Shown: positions 26,600-40,515 of the stretch, piece after piece
How positions within the stretch are numbered: the first letter of the stretch is position 1
Layout of the letters: each line of letters opens with the position of its first letter
NCBI GenBank assembly: GCA_036583965.1
Contig: JAZBQD010000013.1
Location: forward strand, 11,927,848-11,991,847
DNA: 64,000 bases
Reading direction: 5' to 3'
DNA from: Prunella strophiata
Taxonomy: Eukaryota > Chordata > Aves > Passeriformes > Prunellidae
Translations under genes and position numbers: made by a program
The notes under the pieces: model-generated
The model's input: the letters and a program-made list of their open reading frames with translations, nothing else
Databases searched by the model: none
What the model was told of the DNA's origin: nothing

Positions 26600-28230
26600 T
26601 CCGCCCGCCGCTGCCGACCGCGCCACCCCCGGGCGCTCCGGCCAGCTGAGTACTTCATGGCTGGAGAGCAGCTCTTGGGCAAGGCTGAACTGGCTGGGAG
26701 GAGGCTTGCAGGGCCACAGGATGGTTTTGATCAGTGAGAGGCTGGCTTGTATTTTGCGACGTTCCTGACATTCGTGATCTGGATTTTATTTTTTTTTTTT
26801 TTTTTCTCCGAGCGTATCTATTTTTGGCTTGTGTTTAGATGAAATCAAGATGACAAAAGACCCTGTTACCCATTGCAGAATGATACCTTATGAGCTCTGT
26901 AGGTCTTGTCTAGCACATAGGTGAGAGTCACTGTAAGCTTCAGAGCTATTTTGGTCTCTGCAAAGGGAAGACCAACTGCAGAGTCAGCATCTGTTCGGCC
27001 CAGCACACACCAGGCCAGATCTCGTTCAGAGCTGAAATGCAGAGGAGGTGGTTATTTGTACCAGTACATCACAGCTTGCTCCAACAGCTCATCTGAGTGA
27101 GAGCTGCCCTATTACAGCACTCCAGTCACCCCCCTTCCTGAGGGGGAGTGGAGACTGTCACCCCAAGAAAAAGAGAATTTAAACAGGTCCCCCAGCTCTT
27201 GCTAGCAGCTGGATGTTTGTGTACCACAGCAAGGCACAGCACAAGCAGGAGAGGGGAGAGAGGCCTGCTGTGATGCACAGACACATCTTCTGTGAGCCCA
27301 GCCAGGAGTAAGCAGGGAGGCTGAGGAAAGTGAACAGCTGAAGGGCTAGTTTCTAAAAGTGACTGAGAGATTTAGGATCCCAGTGCCCTTCTGTCAAAAG
27401 TATTGTCAGACCAAGTGTGCTGTGCTGTTCACTGCCTCCAACACCTAATTTAAGGGATCTGTATGCACTTGCAGCCCTTCTGAGTTTCAGGGTGTGGCTG
27501 TATTGCACACAGGAGTGTAGAGCAGGGAGATGCTCCCTGGCTTATTTGAAGCTAGGGCAGAGTTAACTCACCCTCTCAATAGTTTCCATATTTGTGGCAT
27601 GGGCAGATTTTCTGCCTGTAGAGGAGCAGCCAAACTTTCTCAGTGTAGAACTTGAAGGATTGAAAAGCCCAAATCCAGTCTGGGTTTTCTTTACTCAGCC
27701 AGGCTGGAGCACTAAAAACAGGTACTTTGCAAACAGCTGAACTGTCTCTGCAAAAGGACCAAGAAACAGTGAGCAGGAGTCAGTGCAGCCATCCTAAGGT
27801 AAAACATTCCCCACTCATTAATCCCACCTCCTGGTATATTTTCACTTTGGTCTCTTGCTGAAAATCTGCAAGAGCCTGGATTCCCACAAACACACAACTT
27901 TTGAAAATAGCACGGAATTGTCTCCAAAAATCCTACCAAGAATTTTTGCATGCTGCTTCGACTTAGAAATAACCACACAGCTCCGGAAATTAATTTCCAG
28001 CTTTCTCTCTTCTAAACTTTCCATTTTGTTCCTGACTTGCTGTGAGTCTGATGGAGTTATTTCAGAACACAGCTGAGCAGCCAAGTCAGAAAGCCTATTA
28101 ACAATGTCAACAAGACGTAGCTGATTGCCCAGAACAGTTGACGCACAAACCCACTGAGATTTAAAATAAAAAAAAAAAAGTCTGAGAAACTTGAAAAAAT
28201 AATAAAATTAGTGACATATAAAGATACTTT
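26600..28230 (+). other. RFLNA: Probable RFLNA 3' UTR
   Basis: Unique non-coding DNA following the stop codon, including a T18 run near 26,788-26,806. The first AATAAA hexamers on the plus strand are at 28165-28170 and 28201-28206, which would give a 1.6-kb 3' UTR. Neither is followed by a strong GT-rich element, so the 3' end is uncertain. Confidence 0.45.
28201..28206 (+). terminator. RFLNA: Candidate RFLNA poly(A) signal
   Basis: AATAAA in an A-rich stretch 1.6 kb past the RFLNA stop codon. A second hexamer lies 36 bp upstream at 28165-28170. This is a positional argument only. Confidence 0.3.
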
Positions 28231-31200
28231 TTCCATCAGTTTCAAAAACCAGTTGGTAAATGTGACCAGAACTGTGACCTTTATGAAACAGAGTTCTCTT
28301 GTTTAAAATGTAGCACAGTTTTTCCACCAGAGGTAAATATAAAGTCTTTAAATACAAACTTCAGTCCTGACAGCTGAAGCATCATTAGTGCTGAAAGATG
28401 TGTGTTATGGCAGTGCTGAACTCTCCCTGTCTACTGGGAGTTAGGACTTGGTAGGAAGAACCCCTCAAAGAATTTCCAAGGCTTCCACCTACTGTTGAAT
28501 TCTTTACAGCAACACAAACAAGGACTATGTTTGTTAGTGGTCAGATTCTGCTGTCACTGTCTGTCAGCATCAAAGCCTGGAAAAGCAGCATCTGTCTCCA
28601 AAGGGATTATTATGCCTGAAGCAACCCTTCTCCCCAGGGCTCAGCCATCAGGAGAGCTGGCTTAGGCAGCAGGGAGTTGGTGCTTGGATGAACGTGGTCC
28701 CAGTGCAGTGAGGTTAGTGATGCACTTACCTGCTAGTTCATCTTCAGGTCTGTCCTGTTGGCCACGTGCTGCTGCTGAGCCTTGGGAGCAGGGAAATACC
28801 CCTCTGCCTTCCTGGGGACACGTGGAGGCTCTGGAGGGCTCAGTGCCTGCACCCCTGAGAGTCTGTGCCAAGGAGCAGGGTCCCAGGCTGATAGCAGTGT
28901 AATCCAAATCCAAAAGCAAGGCCAGTACTCACAGCCAGGAGATCCCTGCATGATGACAGAGTGGACTGATGGAGACAGGCTCAGAGCTGAGGGGATGCCA
29001 GACTCTCCCTATTCTGACCACACATCAGGCTTTGCTCCTTTGAACAGCTGGATTATTCCCCTGCTTCAAGCACAAAGCTGCTGTTCTTGACCATGGTGTT
29101 CTTTGAGCAGGACAGTTTTTCCCCTAGAAAAATTCCTTTCATCACGACTGGCTGCAGGTTTCTGCCCACTCTGTCCACTGTTAGTTCTGTTTCCTAAATA
29201 TCAGCTGCAACAGTAAAAGAGAATTAAAGGCAAGCCAAAAAAACCCTAGTGTGCAAATACAAGCCCAGCAGAGAGACTGAACCTCAACCTGGACTTTCAC
29301 CACACAGGGAGAGGCAAAGTCTCACAGGTGGATGTGACCCCTGGGAGGGTGCAGTGGAGGGCTGCATCCTTGGCACTGGAGGGTCCCACACACCCAGCCC
29401 AGGCCTCTTTGAAGCTTCATGCTTTGTTTTCTCTGCAAATACACTAGAAGTGACCTAACATGCTCCTGCTCCTTTGAGTATAAGCAGCTTTTCTGGTTTT
29501 GCCATGTTAGGGAAAAAAAAAAAAAAAAGATAGAAAGCAGCTTGGGTTTCTAGGCTGCTGAACACATTTTGAGCTGTGCAGCCATGGTGGCTGTGGTGGG
29601 ACTATCACCCTGGACCACATCCAGACTGGGACATTGCCAAGTGCCTGAGATCTAGAGAAGTTTCTGAAAAATCCCTTCTTATATGGTATCTGCCATGTCC
29701 CATCACAAGCTGCTTTTCTTCTCAGCAAAAGCTGGTGTTGGAAAGGGACTTTGTTTTTCCTGAGGTCAAGGAGACCACAGGGGGTCAAGTCTTCTCCCTT
29801 GCCTGGGCACACATCCCAACCTGCCTGCCCACTCTGTCCCTGCTGCTCCCATCCCTGTGGCTGGGTTAGGCAGTGGTAGAAAAGCCAAAGTTCATCTTAC
29901 TCATTACTGGGAAAAAGTGATGACTTTTTTTGTTTTGCCCAAACACCAGAAACTGAATTGTGGTTTTGGGCAGCCAAGAAGTGCCTTGTGCCATAGCTGT
30001 AGTGTGTTTGTCCATCTAAAAGGAACAATTAGTCCCTACTAGAGAGGTGCTTTTAAATGGACTGCTGTTAATCTCAGCCAACAAATCTTTGTTCCTGTAT
30101 ATTTTCTCAAAAATACAAATGATAAATTTAGACCATGGAAATATGAGTTTCCTTGAACAGCTGGGACTGTGGCTACACTATTTCTTCCCAGGATCCTGAT
30201 GTGCATGTTGCCCACAGCTCTGCAAGCCTGATGGGTAAAGTCAGACACTGCCTTTATCATTTTTGATGGGGAAAGGTTGTTTTTTTTCAATATGGAAAGT
30301 CCCTGTCTCAAAGGTGGGGGTCTCTCTCCCCTTCATCCCTATGATTCTTTTGCCCTGCAATACAACAGAGCATGCTCATGTCTGGCCTGCCTGCACTGCT
30401 GTCATTGCATTTGGGGCCAAAAAGATGAAATCCCTAATCAAATATTGAACTTTCAGAAGCTGTGGAATATGTTGCACAAACCGCAGAGAACAACTTTGAC
30501 CAAAAGTTTACTGCTTGTCTGTATTTTTTGCCTTTTTCTTTTTTTTTTTTTTTTTTCCTTCCTAAGCCAGCTCTACTTTCCTCAATGTGAAATACAGACA
30601 GATTTGCACCCTGGGTGCACACTTTCTGGGACTGTTGAAATGGTGTTTGGGTGTTGATAGCAGTGTTTGAGTGAGCTGCTGGTCAGAGAAGTGAATGCTA
30701 TTTACTATTTATGTTGAGTGTGTCTTAAAAAAAAAGGGGAAAGGTCACCAGAAGGCTAATGAGCAAAAAAGACTTTGTAGAGCAAACTGAAGACTAAAGA
30801 CTGTGTGAGTCTGACATAGAGGTGAATGGTTCTGTGTGTGAACACTGTGATCTAGGATATTTAGCCATTGTGGTTTTAACCTGCCTCTTCCTGTAGGAAA
30901 AGGCATCTTTGCCTTTTTTAGAGCTGAAACAAAATCAGACCCATCCTCTGTCACAGTCACTCAGTCCTGCTGAAGTCTGTGAGCATCAGCATTCCCCAGG
31001 CTCACGAGGTACTTTCTGTGTGAATCAGTCAAACAGGGCACAGAGCTGTGCCTCTGTGGAGATGGGGAATGCTTTACAGGGGATGATGGATCTTCTTGTG
31101 GGATATTCAGATTTTTATTGCCAGATAAAGTCTGCTCCCTGAGGATCACCTGATCACTCACAAATTGATCTGTTCTGAACATCTCCCCCAAAGCTCTATA

Positions 31201-32477
31201 ACCAGTGGATTTTATAAGTCTTGGGAGGCACTAATTCTTTTTCAGATACTGTAATGGCCATCAGAATGAGCAAAGTATCCTACCATGTGAATTGTGACCT
31301 GAGGATGGGATTGAAAGGTGTCTGAAGGTTAGAGAAGGAAGAAGAGAACTTATAAGTGGTGGAAATGCATAAGGATGTGTCATATTTTTATTTTTGTAAG
31401 TCTGATTCTCTAAGTGCTTGTAAAGTACTTTACTGTTGTATATGTGGTGATGCAGTAGCTCACAATATCCTTTTATTTTTGTATATTCCTTCCTCCACCA
31501 TAATCCCTTTCTGTTCAACTCATAGAGAGTAATTTAAGAAGACAAAATTTATATATCATAATAAAATGCTCAAACCCTCATGCTGATGTATGCAGAGTTT
31601 CCTTCCTCTTCCACATCCCTTTACTTGGTGCCTAATGCCCTTTTTCTGTTTCTGGTGTGTCCATCCCTTTCTGTGGATTTCAGCCCAGCTCCTGTGGATG
31701 AGTGGCTGTGACACAGTCAGTGCTGTGATGTGCAAACCCTGCTCTGTGTGCCCAGGGAAAGCTGAAAAGCTGAGGAGGAGCTCTCAGAGGCAGTTTTACC
31801 TTTCAGGATTTCCCTGGTTGGCAGTTTGACCATTTCTTTGCTCCAGATTTCCCTCTTCAGCTTCATCTTGTTCTACCCAGCTGTGAAGCCTTGGTGTTGG
31901 ATCTAGACAATTCCTCTCCCAGCTTTTCCATGACCTTCAAGGGCAGGAAGAACCCACACAGTGCTTATTTCATATCCAGCTATCCACATTCTAGTGCACT
32001 GCTGGGATCCCTGCTATGTCCTGGCTCCCCAAATCCCAGTGGTGGAGGAGCTGCACTGGGGCTGAAACCCTGCCTGGCCATGAAGTGCATGAAGTGCATT
32101 TTAAAGCCTATGGCTGTAAATGCCTCAGGCTCACCAGCCAGCCCTTAGTAGAGCACTCCTTTGTCTTCCAAGACCCAAGATGTCTGCAGGGAGAATCTGA
32201 CACTAATCCTTATGGAAAAATCATTGGATTTATAGGGATGAAGTCAATAGGCTTGGATGAAAACAGCTGTAAAACTCTAAGGAATGGAAAGGAGAAGCAA
32301 AGCCATGTTATGCAAGAAGCTTGCTTCAGCTGCAGCATAAGTGCCCATGTCCTCATCCCAAGCCTTTTGACAGAAATTATGTCTGAACTGCTCCTAGGAT
32401 GAAGGATGGGAGACAAGCTCATGGCTGAGGACCTGGGGAAACACAACAACTGTGGAGAAGGCAGGGGTTGTGCAGGC

Positions 32478-32960
32478 CGGGTGAGTTCACTGGCTGACAC
32501 CCAAATGCCAGATGAAGGACATGTGCATCCACTCCTGCTATTTAAATAAAACCATAAAATGTGAATGCTGTCCAATGAAGATTCCTGAGGTGGCAGCTAA
32601 ATCCTCAGCAGCAAAAGCAGTATTAGATGCAGGATATGTGTTTTGGCAAGTGTGCTCAGATGAGCTAACCCCTAAGCTAGTGGCTTTTACTGTGCTAGTT
32701 GGATGTTGTAAATTTAAGCAGATGATGCTTGGTATTAGTTTTGCTCCTGGGATATTTCAGAGAGTAATTGCACATATCTCTGAGGGATTACAAGGTGCTG
32801 AAGTTATAATGGATGGACTTTGAATTTAAACTGGATGCCTTTAGGAACAGAAGGAAAGGTTTAGGCTGGTTTTACAGACAGCAAGAATGCTGAATATAAA
32901 ATGCCAAAAGCCTCACCTAAAAGAATTTGCTGATTATGGGCAGCTACAAATTAAATAATA
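32478..32960 (+). mobile_element. Ty3/gypsy-type LTR retrotransposon reverse-transcriptase relic
   Basis: The open frame 32512-32823 aligns by eye with the Ty3/gypsy RT fingers/palm. LNKTIKCE...PM matches the LNKAIKREHFPMP block, AVLDAGYVFWQV matches SVLDAxxGFWQ, and LGISFAPGIFQR matches FGISSAPEVFQR. EGLQGAEVIMDGL matches EGLxGVEVxxDD. The catalytic DD is reduced to DG, so it could not be active. Homology continues past a stop: codons near 32,850-32,920 (RFRLVLQTARMLNIK) resemble the next RT block. It also starts earlier, in a shifted frame, from about 32,478. No LTRs, protease or integrase were identified. It is an old, broken fragment. Confidence 0.8.
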
Positions 32961-35900
32961 ATAAAACTCCACATGGCTGGGATCCCTATTCCACTCAACA
33001 AAGCAGAGCTGTAAGGAAACAATAGATGCCTTCATCAAATTTCATTCCACAGCTATTTACAGTTAACAAACAATGGAAAGATTTGCCAGAGAAAGACCCT
33101 TACCTGATCCTGGAGCAGTAAAAATATCCCCCTGCTGCCAAACCATCAGTTCAAATACCATGTGCAGGACCTTAGGCTGGGTCTTTGCTCTCCATCAGCA
33201 GATGGCAATGTCACAGCCTGGACCTGCAGGAGTGTCTTCAGAAGTTCTAGGCAATGCCAAGCAGCTGGAGATCGTATTGTCCTCAAAAATGTCAGGAATC
33301 TCTTGCAATGTGCAGGAATCACTAGAAGCATGCCTGGAGTGATGGCTGCCTATAGGAACTGTCTCCTCTGGCACAGGACACTGAACTGTCACTTAATCCA
33401 GCTCTGTGGGGAGACAGGAATGGAGGACTGACACAGCAGATACATCTCTGTCCCCTGAGCTGACCCTGTGGCTTCACAACTGTCTCCCCCAGAAACCATT
33501 CCAGGATGACTGAATCCTCCTGGGATACCTCAGATGCAGCCCTGCAACTTCCTGATGTCCTGTGTTGCAGGCTCAGTGCCCCAGGGGGCACCTTGGCTTC
33601 AGCAGTTCAGCCCCAGGGTGGCTAATGGGGCCTCTGGATGCTTGGCATGGTGGCAGGATGGTGACTTCCACAGCTGGCACTGCCAGCTGCCCTCAGCAGT
33701 GTCTGCCCAGCCATGGGATGTGGATCCAGTGCTGGTTTCCATCCCTCTGCTTGCAGGAGCAATTCCCACTGCAGATGCAGCCCCTGTAAATACTCCCCAG
33801 CCTGGCAGGAACGTGGCTTGGCCTCCACACTGCCCATCCCCTGCTCTGTTTCTAAATCCCCTGGTGGGGTGACACTGCAGAGGAGCAAGGACCTGCCCCA
33901 GGGCCGTGCATCTTCTGCCAAAGCACTGAGTCTCCTTCTCCTGGCAACAAGCCCAGCCACAGCAGGGAAATTAATGCAGGAATGGCTTGTTCTCGAGTAG
34001 GATAAAGGGTCCTGGAATTGCTTTTTTTGGGGTGTAAGGAGGGAATTTTATGGGCTCTGTTTTCTGCTTCTAATAACTGATATTTGATCTAAACAGTTCC
34101 ACGCCTTGGAGTCCATGGCAGATGGGGAGTTCACATCTATGAGGATGAAAATGCTCATCCTGCCAAGCCTTTGATTCTCATCGTATCCTTCCTACCCTAC
34201 AAACAGGCGGACAGCACATTTCTAGCATAAAAATATCCTCCTCTCCAGCTAACCACCTCCAGATTCCCTTCCTGAGCCTGTTCTGAGCCTGGTGATTAGA
34301 CATTTCTATATACATAAACATTCAGATCATCTCCCCAAGGTTCTTCCTGTCTCACAAGCAAATCCTGAGACCAGCAGCTATTTGCAGCTCCTTGAAATAC
34401 AAATGGGCTCCTTCCAAGTTGACTGCTGTGGTTGGGGCTCTCCATGCACCTCTCCCCAGGGCTCCTGGCTACACCCTCCCATCCCAGGACACTGAAATGC
34501 CCATCACCTCCTTCTGTGGAACCAAACTGCTCCAAACACCCTGTGCGTGGCTGCTGCTGATGGTCAAGGGACTGGGAAAGGGTCAAGCCAAGGGACTGCA
34601 TAGACTGGGAAACGTTTTGGACTGGGATGCAGCATGGGAGTGCCTGGGCATAGGCACACTTGCAGACCCACACCAAAAGCCACACAAAGCAGTGGAGGAA
34701 TGAAAACAGACACACACGCGTGCAAACTGCCTTTCTCTTTGATGGAGGAATGTAGAAACATTACCTTCCCCTGGGGCTTTGCAGTGAAATAACCTGATTA
34801 TTCATGAACCAGCCAGAATCATCAATCCCTCATTCATCATTTTCAACATAAATAATAAGGGCGAGAGAGGAACACACCAGCAATAAACTAGTTATAGATG
34901 TAGTGTTGAAATCTGCCCATATCCTTTAACTATGCCCCACTTGCTGATAACAAACAGGGATCCAGCCTGATTCCTGAGCATTGGATTACAAAGGACACAA
35001 GCCAACACTCAGCTTTGTGTGAGTGAAAGTCCATTTGGTGCTCGCGTGGGCGGCCAGCTAGGAAATGGCAGCAAATGTAAAAAAACCCACATTTGTCTTG
35101 CTGACAAATGCCTCCAGGAAATAAAAGCCTTTGTATTCCTCTTTGACCTCTTCCACTCACAGATGGGTTTTGCTGTGCTTCCGACAGTGATTTTTTTTTT
35201 AGCGCCTGCACTTCCAGGATATTTATTTTATCTGCTGACGAGCACGGCTCGGAGAGGCCACGATGCACATCATATTGTGGGCCTGTGGTGGCCAAGTGGG
35301 ATGGCCTTGGGCAGGCAGAGCTGGGGTTTAGGTTCAAGTCCAGCTGTGAATGAGGCATTTTGGGATGGCAGCATTCTCTTGGAGCATCCTTAGCTGGTTG
35401 AGCACTGGCTTTACCCTGAGATAAATTGACTCAGAGCCATGCAGGTCCCTCAGTGTCTGGGAGAGGAGTTGAGCATCCTTCCAGCTCTAGTGTGAGCCTG
35501 TTTTCCAAGTGGACTGAAGGTGGAGTGGAGCAGGGAATGGAGGAGCAGCCTTTGAGGCTCAGGGTGCTTTGCTAAGCAGAGCTCTGCCCTGAACTCTGCA
35601 GACTCTCCTTTCTGAGTCCCCTGGGACTTGTTCTGGCAGCACCAGCCCCGTGTGTGAGCCCAGCCATGGCTGAGGCACTCTGCTAATGAGCCACGTGTTC
35701 CCAAGGCCCCCAGGCTTGGCAGGGACCCTCTGGAGCCCAGCTCTGCCAACAGGCAGCCCTGCTCAGCACTTTGGGGGAAGTTTCCCTTGCCCTCCCCCTG
35801 CCTTCACTCCTCCAAGGGTCTCTCCTCTATTGCACTCTGAAAGAAGTGGGGAGGGAAATCACTGTGTGTTTAAACACTGCCTAATGGTGAAAAATAACAT

Positions 35901-36355
35901 CTGGAGAACAGCCTTGCCCTTTGCAGAGTCCTCCACCTCCACATCTCCCAACAGGGAACAGATCCAGAAGGAACCCATCAGCTCAGCACTGGGACCAACT
36001 CTCCCTGTGGCTGCCACTGACCAGGGGACAGCAGCCACTGGCCAGGGGACAGCAGGTACCCAAGAGCCCTGGAGAAGTGGGTGGCTGGCCAAAGCCACAC
36101 TCACTGTGGGGAGATTTTAAAGAGTAAGAGAAGCTCAGCAAGGAGTGACTCCTGGCCCATGCCTGTGCTTCCCATGCTGGCCCATCTCCCCCATTCCCCC
36201 AGGAAACAAACCTGCTTCATTGGAGCCTGTTTCCACAGAGGTTCTTCCAGCCAACATTAACACACTCTGCTTTACTTCCCAGCATGGCCTGGGGCAGAAA
36301 GCAACATCTGAACCTAATAAAAAGGCTGCCCTCCCCCTCGAAGAGACCCAAGAGC

Positions 36356-36397
36356 AACCTCTGCTATTTGGTTTCCAACCTCTGCTATTTGGTTTCT
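36356..36397. repeat. 21-bp tandem duplication
   Basis: Two adjacent copies of a 21-bp unit with core CAACCTCTGCTATTTGGTTT. It is intergenic with no visible function. Confidence 0.85.
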
Positions 36398-39300
36398 CCT
36401 TCACAAGTGAATGGAGGAGGCAGCTCCAGCTCAGGGGCTCTGGCTGGCCTGAAGGGTTCTGGCAGCCCATGGAGACTGGTAGCTTAAAAATGAGTCCAGT
36501 GGGGTGGAGTTAGATGGGTTTCAGTGCTAAGGAGCCAGTTGTGACTTCTCACTGGGGTATAAGGACTTGTTCTTCCCTTGAACAGAATGCTGCTGGTTTT
36601 CAGTTCCAAAAACGTGAAAGCTGGACATGGCTCTAAGCCAAGGCCCAGGATTAACATCCCCATGGGGGAAAGCTCTGCTTTGGTCCAAGTGGAATGCAGA
36701 TGCAGAGCTGGCACCCATCTTCAGGCACACAGCAACCAGGTTCCTCCTGTCTGACCTCTGGCAGCTGCTTCACTTCCTGGAAAGGGCTTGGGACAAACAG
36801 CAGCAGAAAATACTCCTGGGCCTTGGGCAGAGCTGGATCAGGATTTCACAGCTGAAGTCTGGACTTTTGCAAACAAACACCTGAGTCAATGGAGTCCAAA
36901 CCTCTTCAGAATCCCTGTGTCACTGGAGCTGATTTGGGGCCCATCAGGCCACACCTGCAGGCAGCTGCAGCAGTTTAAGGAACATGCTGAATTAGGATGG
37001 AGTGTCTTCAACAGCAGCCTCCTGGATGGTGCAGCTCAGTTATTTGCTCTTCATGAAATCTTCCCTTCCTCCTGTGCCACTGGAGGCAGGAGAGGAACCC
37101 CCAGCAGCTCCTGGCACTGTCCCTGTCCTGTGGGTGTAACATTTTCCACAAACACTGACCTGCAGCAATTTGGAACAGCTGCCCATAGGTGAGACCTCAG
37201 AACAACCTCCCCAGGGCTCCTGCTGGCTCCATGAGTTTCCTCAGCATCTGCTCAGGAGCACTGGGGCTGCCATGGCAATTAATAATGACTAATCTAGATG
37301 CACCACTGTTAGCATAGCCAGTGTGGTCAGCATCTCCTCTGCCCTGACTTACCTCAGCAACTACTGCAACAATTTTCTCCAAGCTGAACATGCATTTAGT
37401 CATCAAAGAGATTGCAAATGACTAATAAATATGAAAAGAAGTTGGGGAGCAGCAAAAATTTCTGGACCAAGATCAGTCTGTACTGACAACTGCTGCTTTT
37501 CCTAAGCAAAAGTACCCTGCAGAGTTTAAAACAGCATTTGACTTCAAAGCAGACAGCTCCAGATGGAGCTTACCACCCCTGCAACACCCTGTGCTTCATC
37601 AGGTTCCATGCATTTGCAGAGGGACAGTGGGATTATTTCCAAAGAAGGGAAACACAGCGGCCTCTTGGAGCCCAGGGACTGGAGCAATGTGTGGCTGAGC
37701 TCCCCACCATGCTGGGGGTGAAGCTGACCTCTGGGCTGGCCTCCCGAGCACCAGGGGCAGCCCTTCCTGCCTGCTCCCCTTTTACAAGGGCCAACAAGAG
37801 GAAAGCCTCAGCTGTCAGCTGTGTCTGCAGCTGAGATGGATGTGCTCTCTCCTCGGTGGGATCTGGACACCCTCCTGTAGTGGGAAGCAGGAGCCAGGAT
37901 GTGCTGTGCTTGCAGCACAAGGATTTCACCTTCCAACTCTGCTTTGGCAGATTCCCAGTTCCAGGGCATGCAGGCAGATGCTGTGAATTTCACAGGGGTG
38001 GCTTTGGTCACCCTGGTGCCACCAGGGGAAGGGACCTGCAGCCTGGCAGGGTCTGGCAATGTGCCCTGTGCTGGGGGCTGCCCAGGCCCTCCTGCATCCC
38101 TGTGAGGGGGTTTCTCCACACCTGGAGAACTGTGTGTCCATGGATTTCATTTCAGGGGTATTTCTGCAAAGCTGGCTGGTTGGTTTGCTGGTTTTATGCT
38201 TGTGCTGCCAGCCCCTCTGAGCACTTGCCCTTCAGTAACACCAACACCAATCCAGGATCACTCCAGATACAACTGCTCCAACCTCCTGTCGGTGGCCAGT
38301 GATTTATTACCACTCCACTGCCTGGAGTCCTGACAAATCCTTTTTGGTAATTGCAGGAGGCCAAAAATTGAGAGGATAAATAAACCTGACAATTAATTCA
38401 GCTGTTACTCACACACACGTAGTGACACTCATTCCCAAGTTTCTTATGAACCCAATTCTCCCCAGATGGCACAGAAGCCAGGCAGAGCTCAGCCAGCCTG
38501 GACACCTCTGCCTCTGCCCAACACCCTTCAGGGTCCCAGGGCTGATAAGAGCCAGGCATCCCACCAAAAGCTGCTCTATTTGCCTTCCAAGTTACTCCCA
38601 GCCTACCCTGTCTCATCTGCAGCCAAGATCAGCTCTTTAGCCCTCCCTCATTATCACAGAGCATAAATAATTTCATGGCAAATCACAAGAACTGCTGTAT
38701 GGCTATTTGGATTGCAATTGTCAGGAGAGTATAAAATGCTTCCTGCTGTACAGAGCCCAGGAACAGCCTCTGGCCAAAGGCTCAGCTCTGCTGGGGCTGG
38801 TGTGTGAGGGCTGTGGGCCACCATGGTGGGAGGACACAGGGCTGGGTGCTGCCAGCACACAGATGTATCCTGGTGTGATTTGTACCCTTTTAAAACCCAA
38901 ATCTTGCCCTGCTCATTGCTGGGTACCCCAGGTGCATCCCAGTCCCCTCATCACCCACAGGGCAGCTGCAGCCTTGGGGTGGAACTGGTGCCCAGTGCAG
39001 AGTCCTGGGGTGCACAACAAGGACAGCCTCCACCCTTTTCTCCCTGCTCTTGTCACTCAGCCTGGCCTTGCTAAAAAAACCACCAAAAACATCTTCTTGT
39101 TCTAATTCTTTCCAAAAGAAAAAAATCTCTAATCCTGACTAAACATCAATTCATCACCAGAAGGTCACAATGCTCCTGCACCTTCTCAAAGGGCAAAAGG
39201 ATCAGGGGCAGCTTTTATCTTCCTTTTCTCCTCAAAAACTCCTGTCTGCCACTTAAAATACAAGTGAGTGTGGATTGCTGACATATTTTTATTGCTAGTT

Positions 39301-40509
39301 TTCAAAGCCATCTGCTTTTGTCCCATGTCATTTTCATCTCTTTATGTAAGAGCTTTACAAGTAGACCTAAAGTTTTCCATCATTAAATTCTAAGTGTTGG
39401 CCTTGAATTGAGAGTTTTCCCACCTTCTCTTTCTTCAGCATCAGTGTGAATTATTGACCAGGGAGATGGCTGTCAGACCTTGTCAGCATTTAAACCCTGA
39501 TGTGAGAGGTTGAACAGCCCAGCTCCTGTTTGTACTGGTTATTAACTTACTCTAATTGCCTTCAGAGTGGCAAAAGCCTTTCCATGAAGGTTTTTCAACA
39601 AAATCTCTGGTCTCAAGAGATCTTTAGGCTGATTTTTAAGAGCCAGCAGTGTCTGCCCAGTGCATTGCCATGGCAGCTGGTTGCTGGAGGAGCACATGGA
39701 GATGGGAGGAGGCAGATTTGGTCAGTGTGGGTACATACCTGGAGGGATTTCAGAGGGTGTCTCAGCAGTCCAGATGATCCAGGGTGAATCTCAGCAGCGT
39801 GGAGAAAGAAACCTTTTGGATATTCCTTGGACAGACAAATCCCTGGCAGAAGGCAGGGATGAAATGCTCATTGCTGTGCTCAGGAAAACATCATTTGTGT
39901 AAAATCCATTTCTGAGCCCCAGGAAAGGCAGCAGAAGGCCCTCAAACCACCTAACAGCCATTCAGTGGACTAAATTCCATACAGTGACCAATTAGTCCTC
40001 CTGCACAGCCATCCCCCTCAGCTCAGTGACCCCCACCCATCACTCCCCACCTCAATCACACCCTCCAGCAGTGGGAAGTGCTCCCCAGCCCATGGCAGCA
40101 CTGTGGGAGGGGGACCTGGGGCCTCCCAGCTGAAGTTAACCACACTTCATGGCACAGATGTTGGAGGTAAAGCAATTTATACCCACAAAGAGATCCCAGG
40201 ACTTTTTAATTAGGTTTCTTAACTAGGTAGTCACTCATTGGCCTCCCCCAAAATTTCCTACAGCCCTGGGTGAATGACATAAAGGTCCAGGGGTGCTCAC
40301 TGTGCCCTCACACATGGAAGAACACCTGCTGCCATCACCCCTTGGTGCCCTCAGCCCATTTCACCTCGGACACCCCATCAGTGCCAGCACAGGGCTCCCT
40401 TCACCCCCTCCCCTCACCTGCAGCTCATCCTGCCCAGGCTCTCCCACAGCCACAGCAGGAGCCGCTCTCTGCTGCCAAAGAAGTTTTGGGTAGGGTTGGT
40501 TTGTTTGTT

Positions 40510-40515
40510 TTTATT
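40510..40515 (-). terminator. NCOR2: Alternative distal NCOR2 poly(A) signal (candidate)
   Basis: TTTATT on the plus strand is AATAAA on the minus strand, within the context ACATAATAAAAACAAAC. The preceding 300 bp on the minus strand is unique, partly CpG-containing and UTR-like. If used, the NCOR2 3' UTR would extend about 2 kb beyond the proximal signal. Alternatively it belongs to nothing. Confidence 0.3.

Larger units (their letters stand above)
28231..40489. other. RFLNA-NCOR2 intergenic region
   Basis: About 12 kb between the convergent genes. No host gene is recognised. It holds a decayed Ty3/gypsy RT relic (about 32,478-32,960), a T19-class homopolymer at 30,538-30,557, a 21-bp direct duplication at 36,356-36,397, and unique AT-rich pieces (34,780-34,920; 35,000-35,270; 38,640-38,720) that could be regulatory. 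All ORFs are short and unlike known families. Confidence 0.6.

Noticed and set aside
33073..33600. Possible further pol (RNase H/integrase) remnants after the gypsy RT relic
   Set aside because: I could not match any block convincingly in any frame, so the element was ended at about 32,960.
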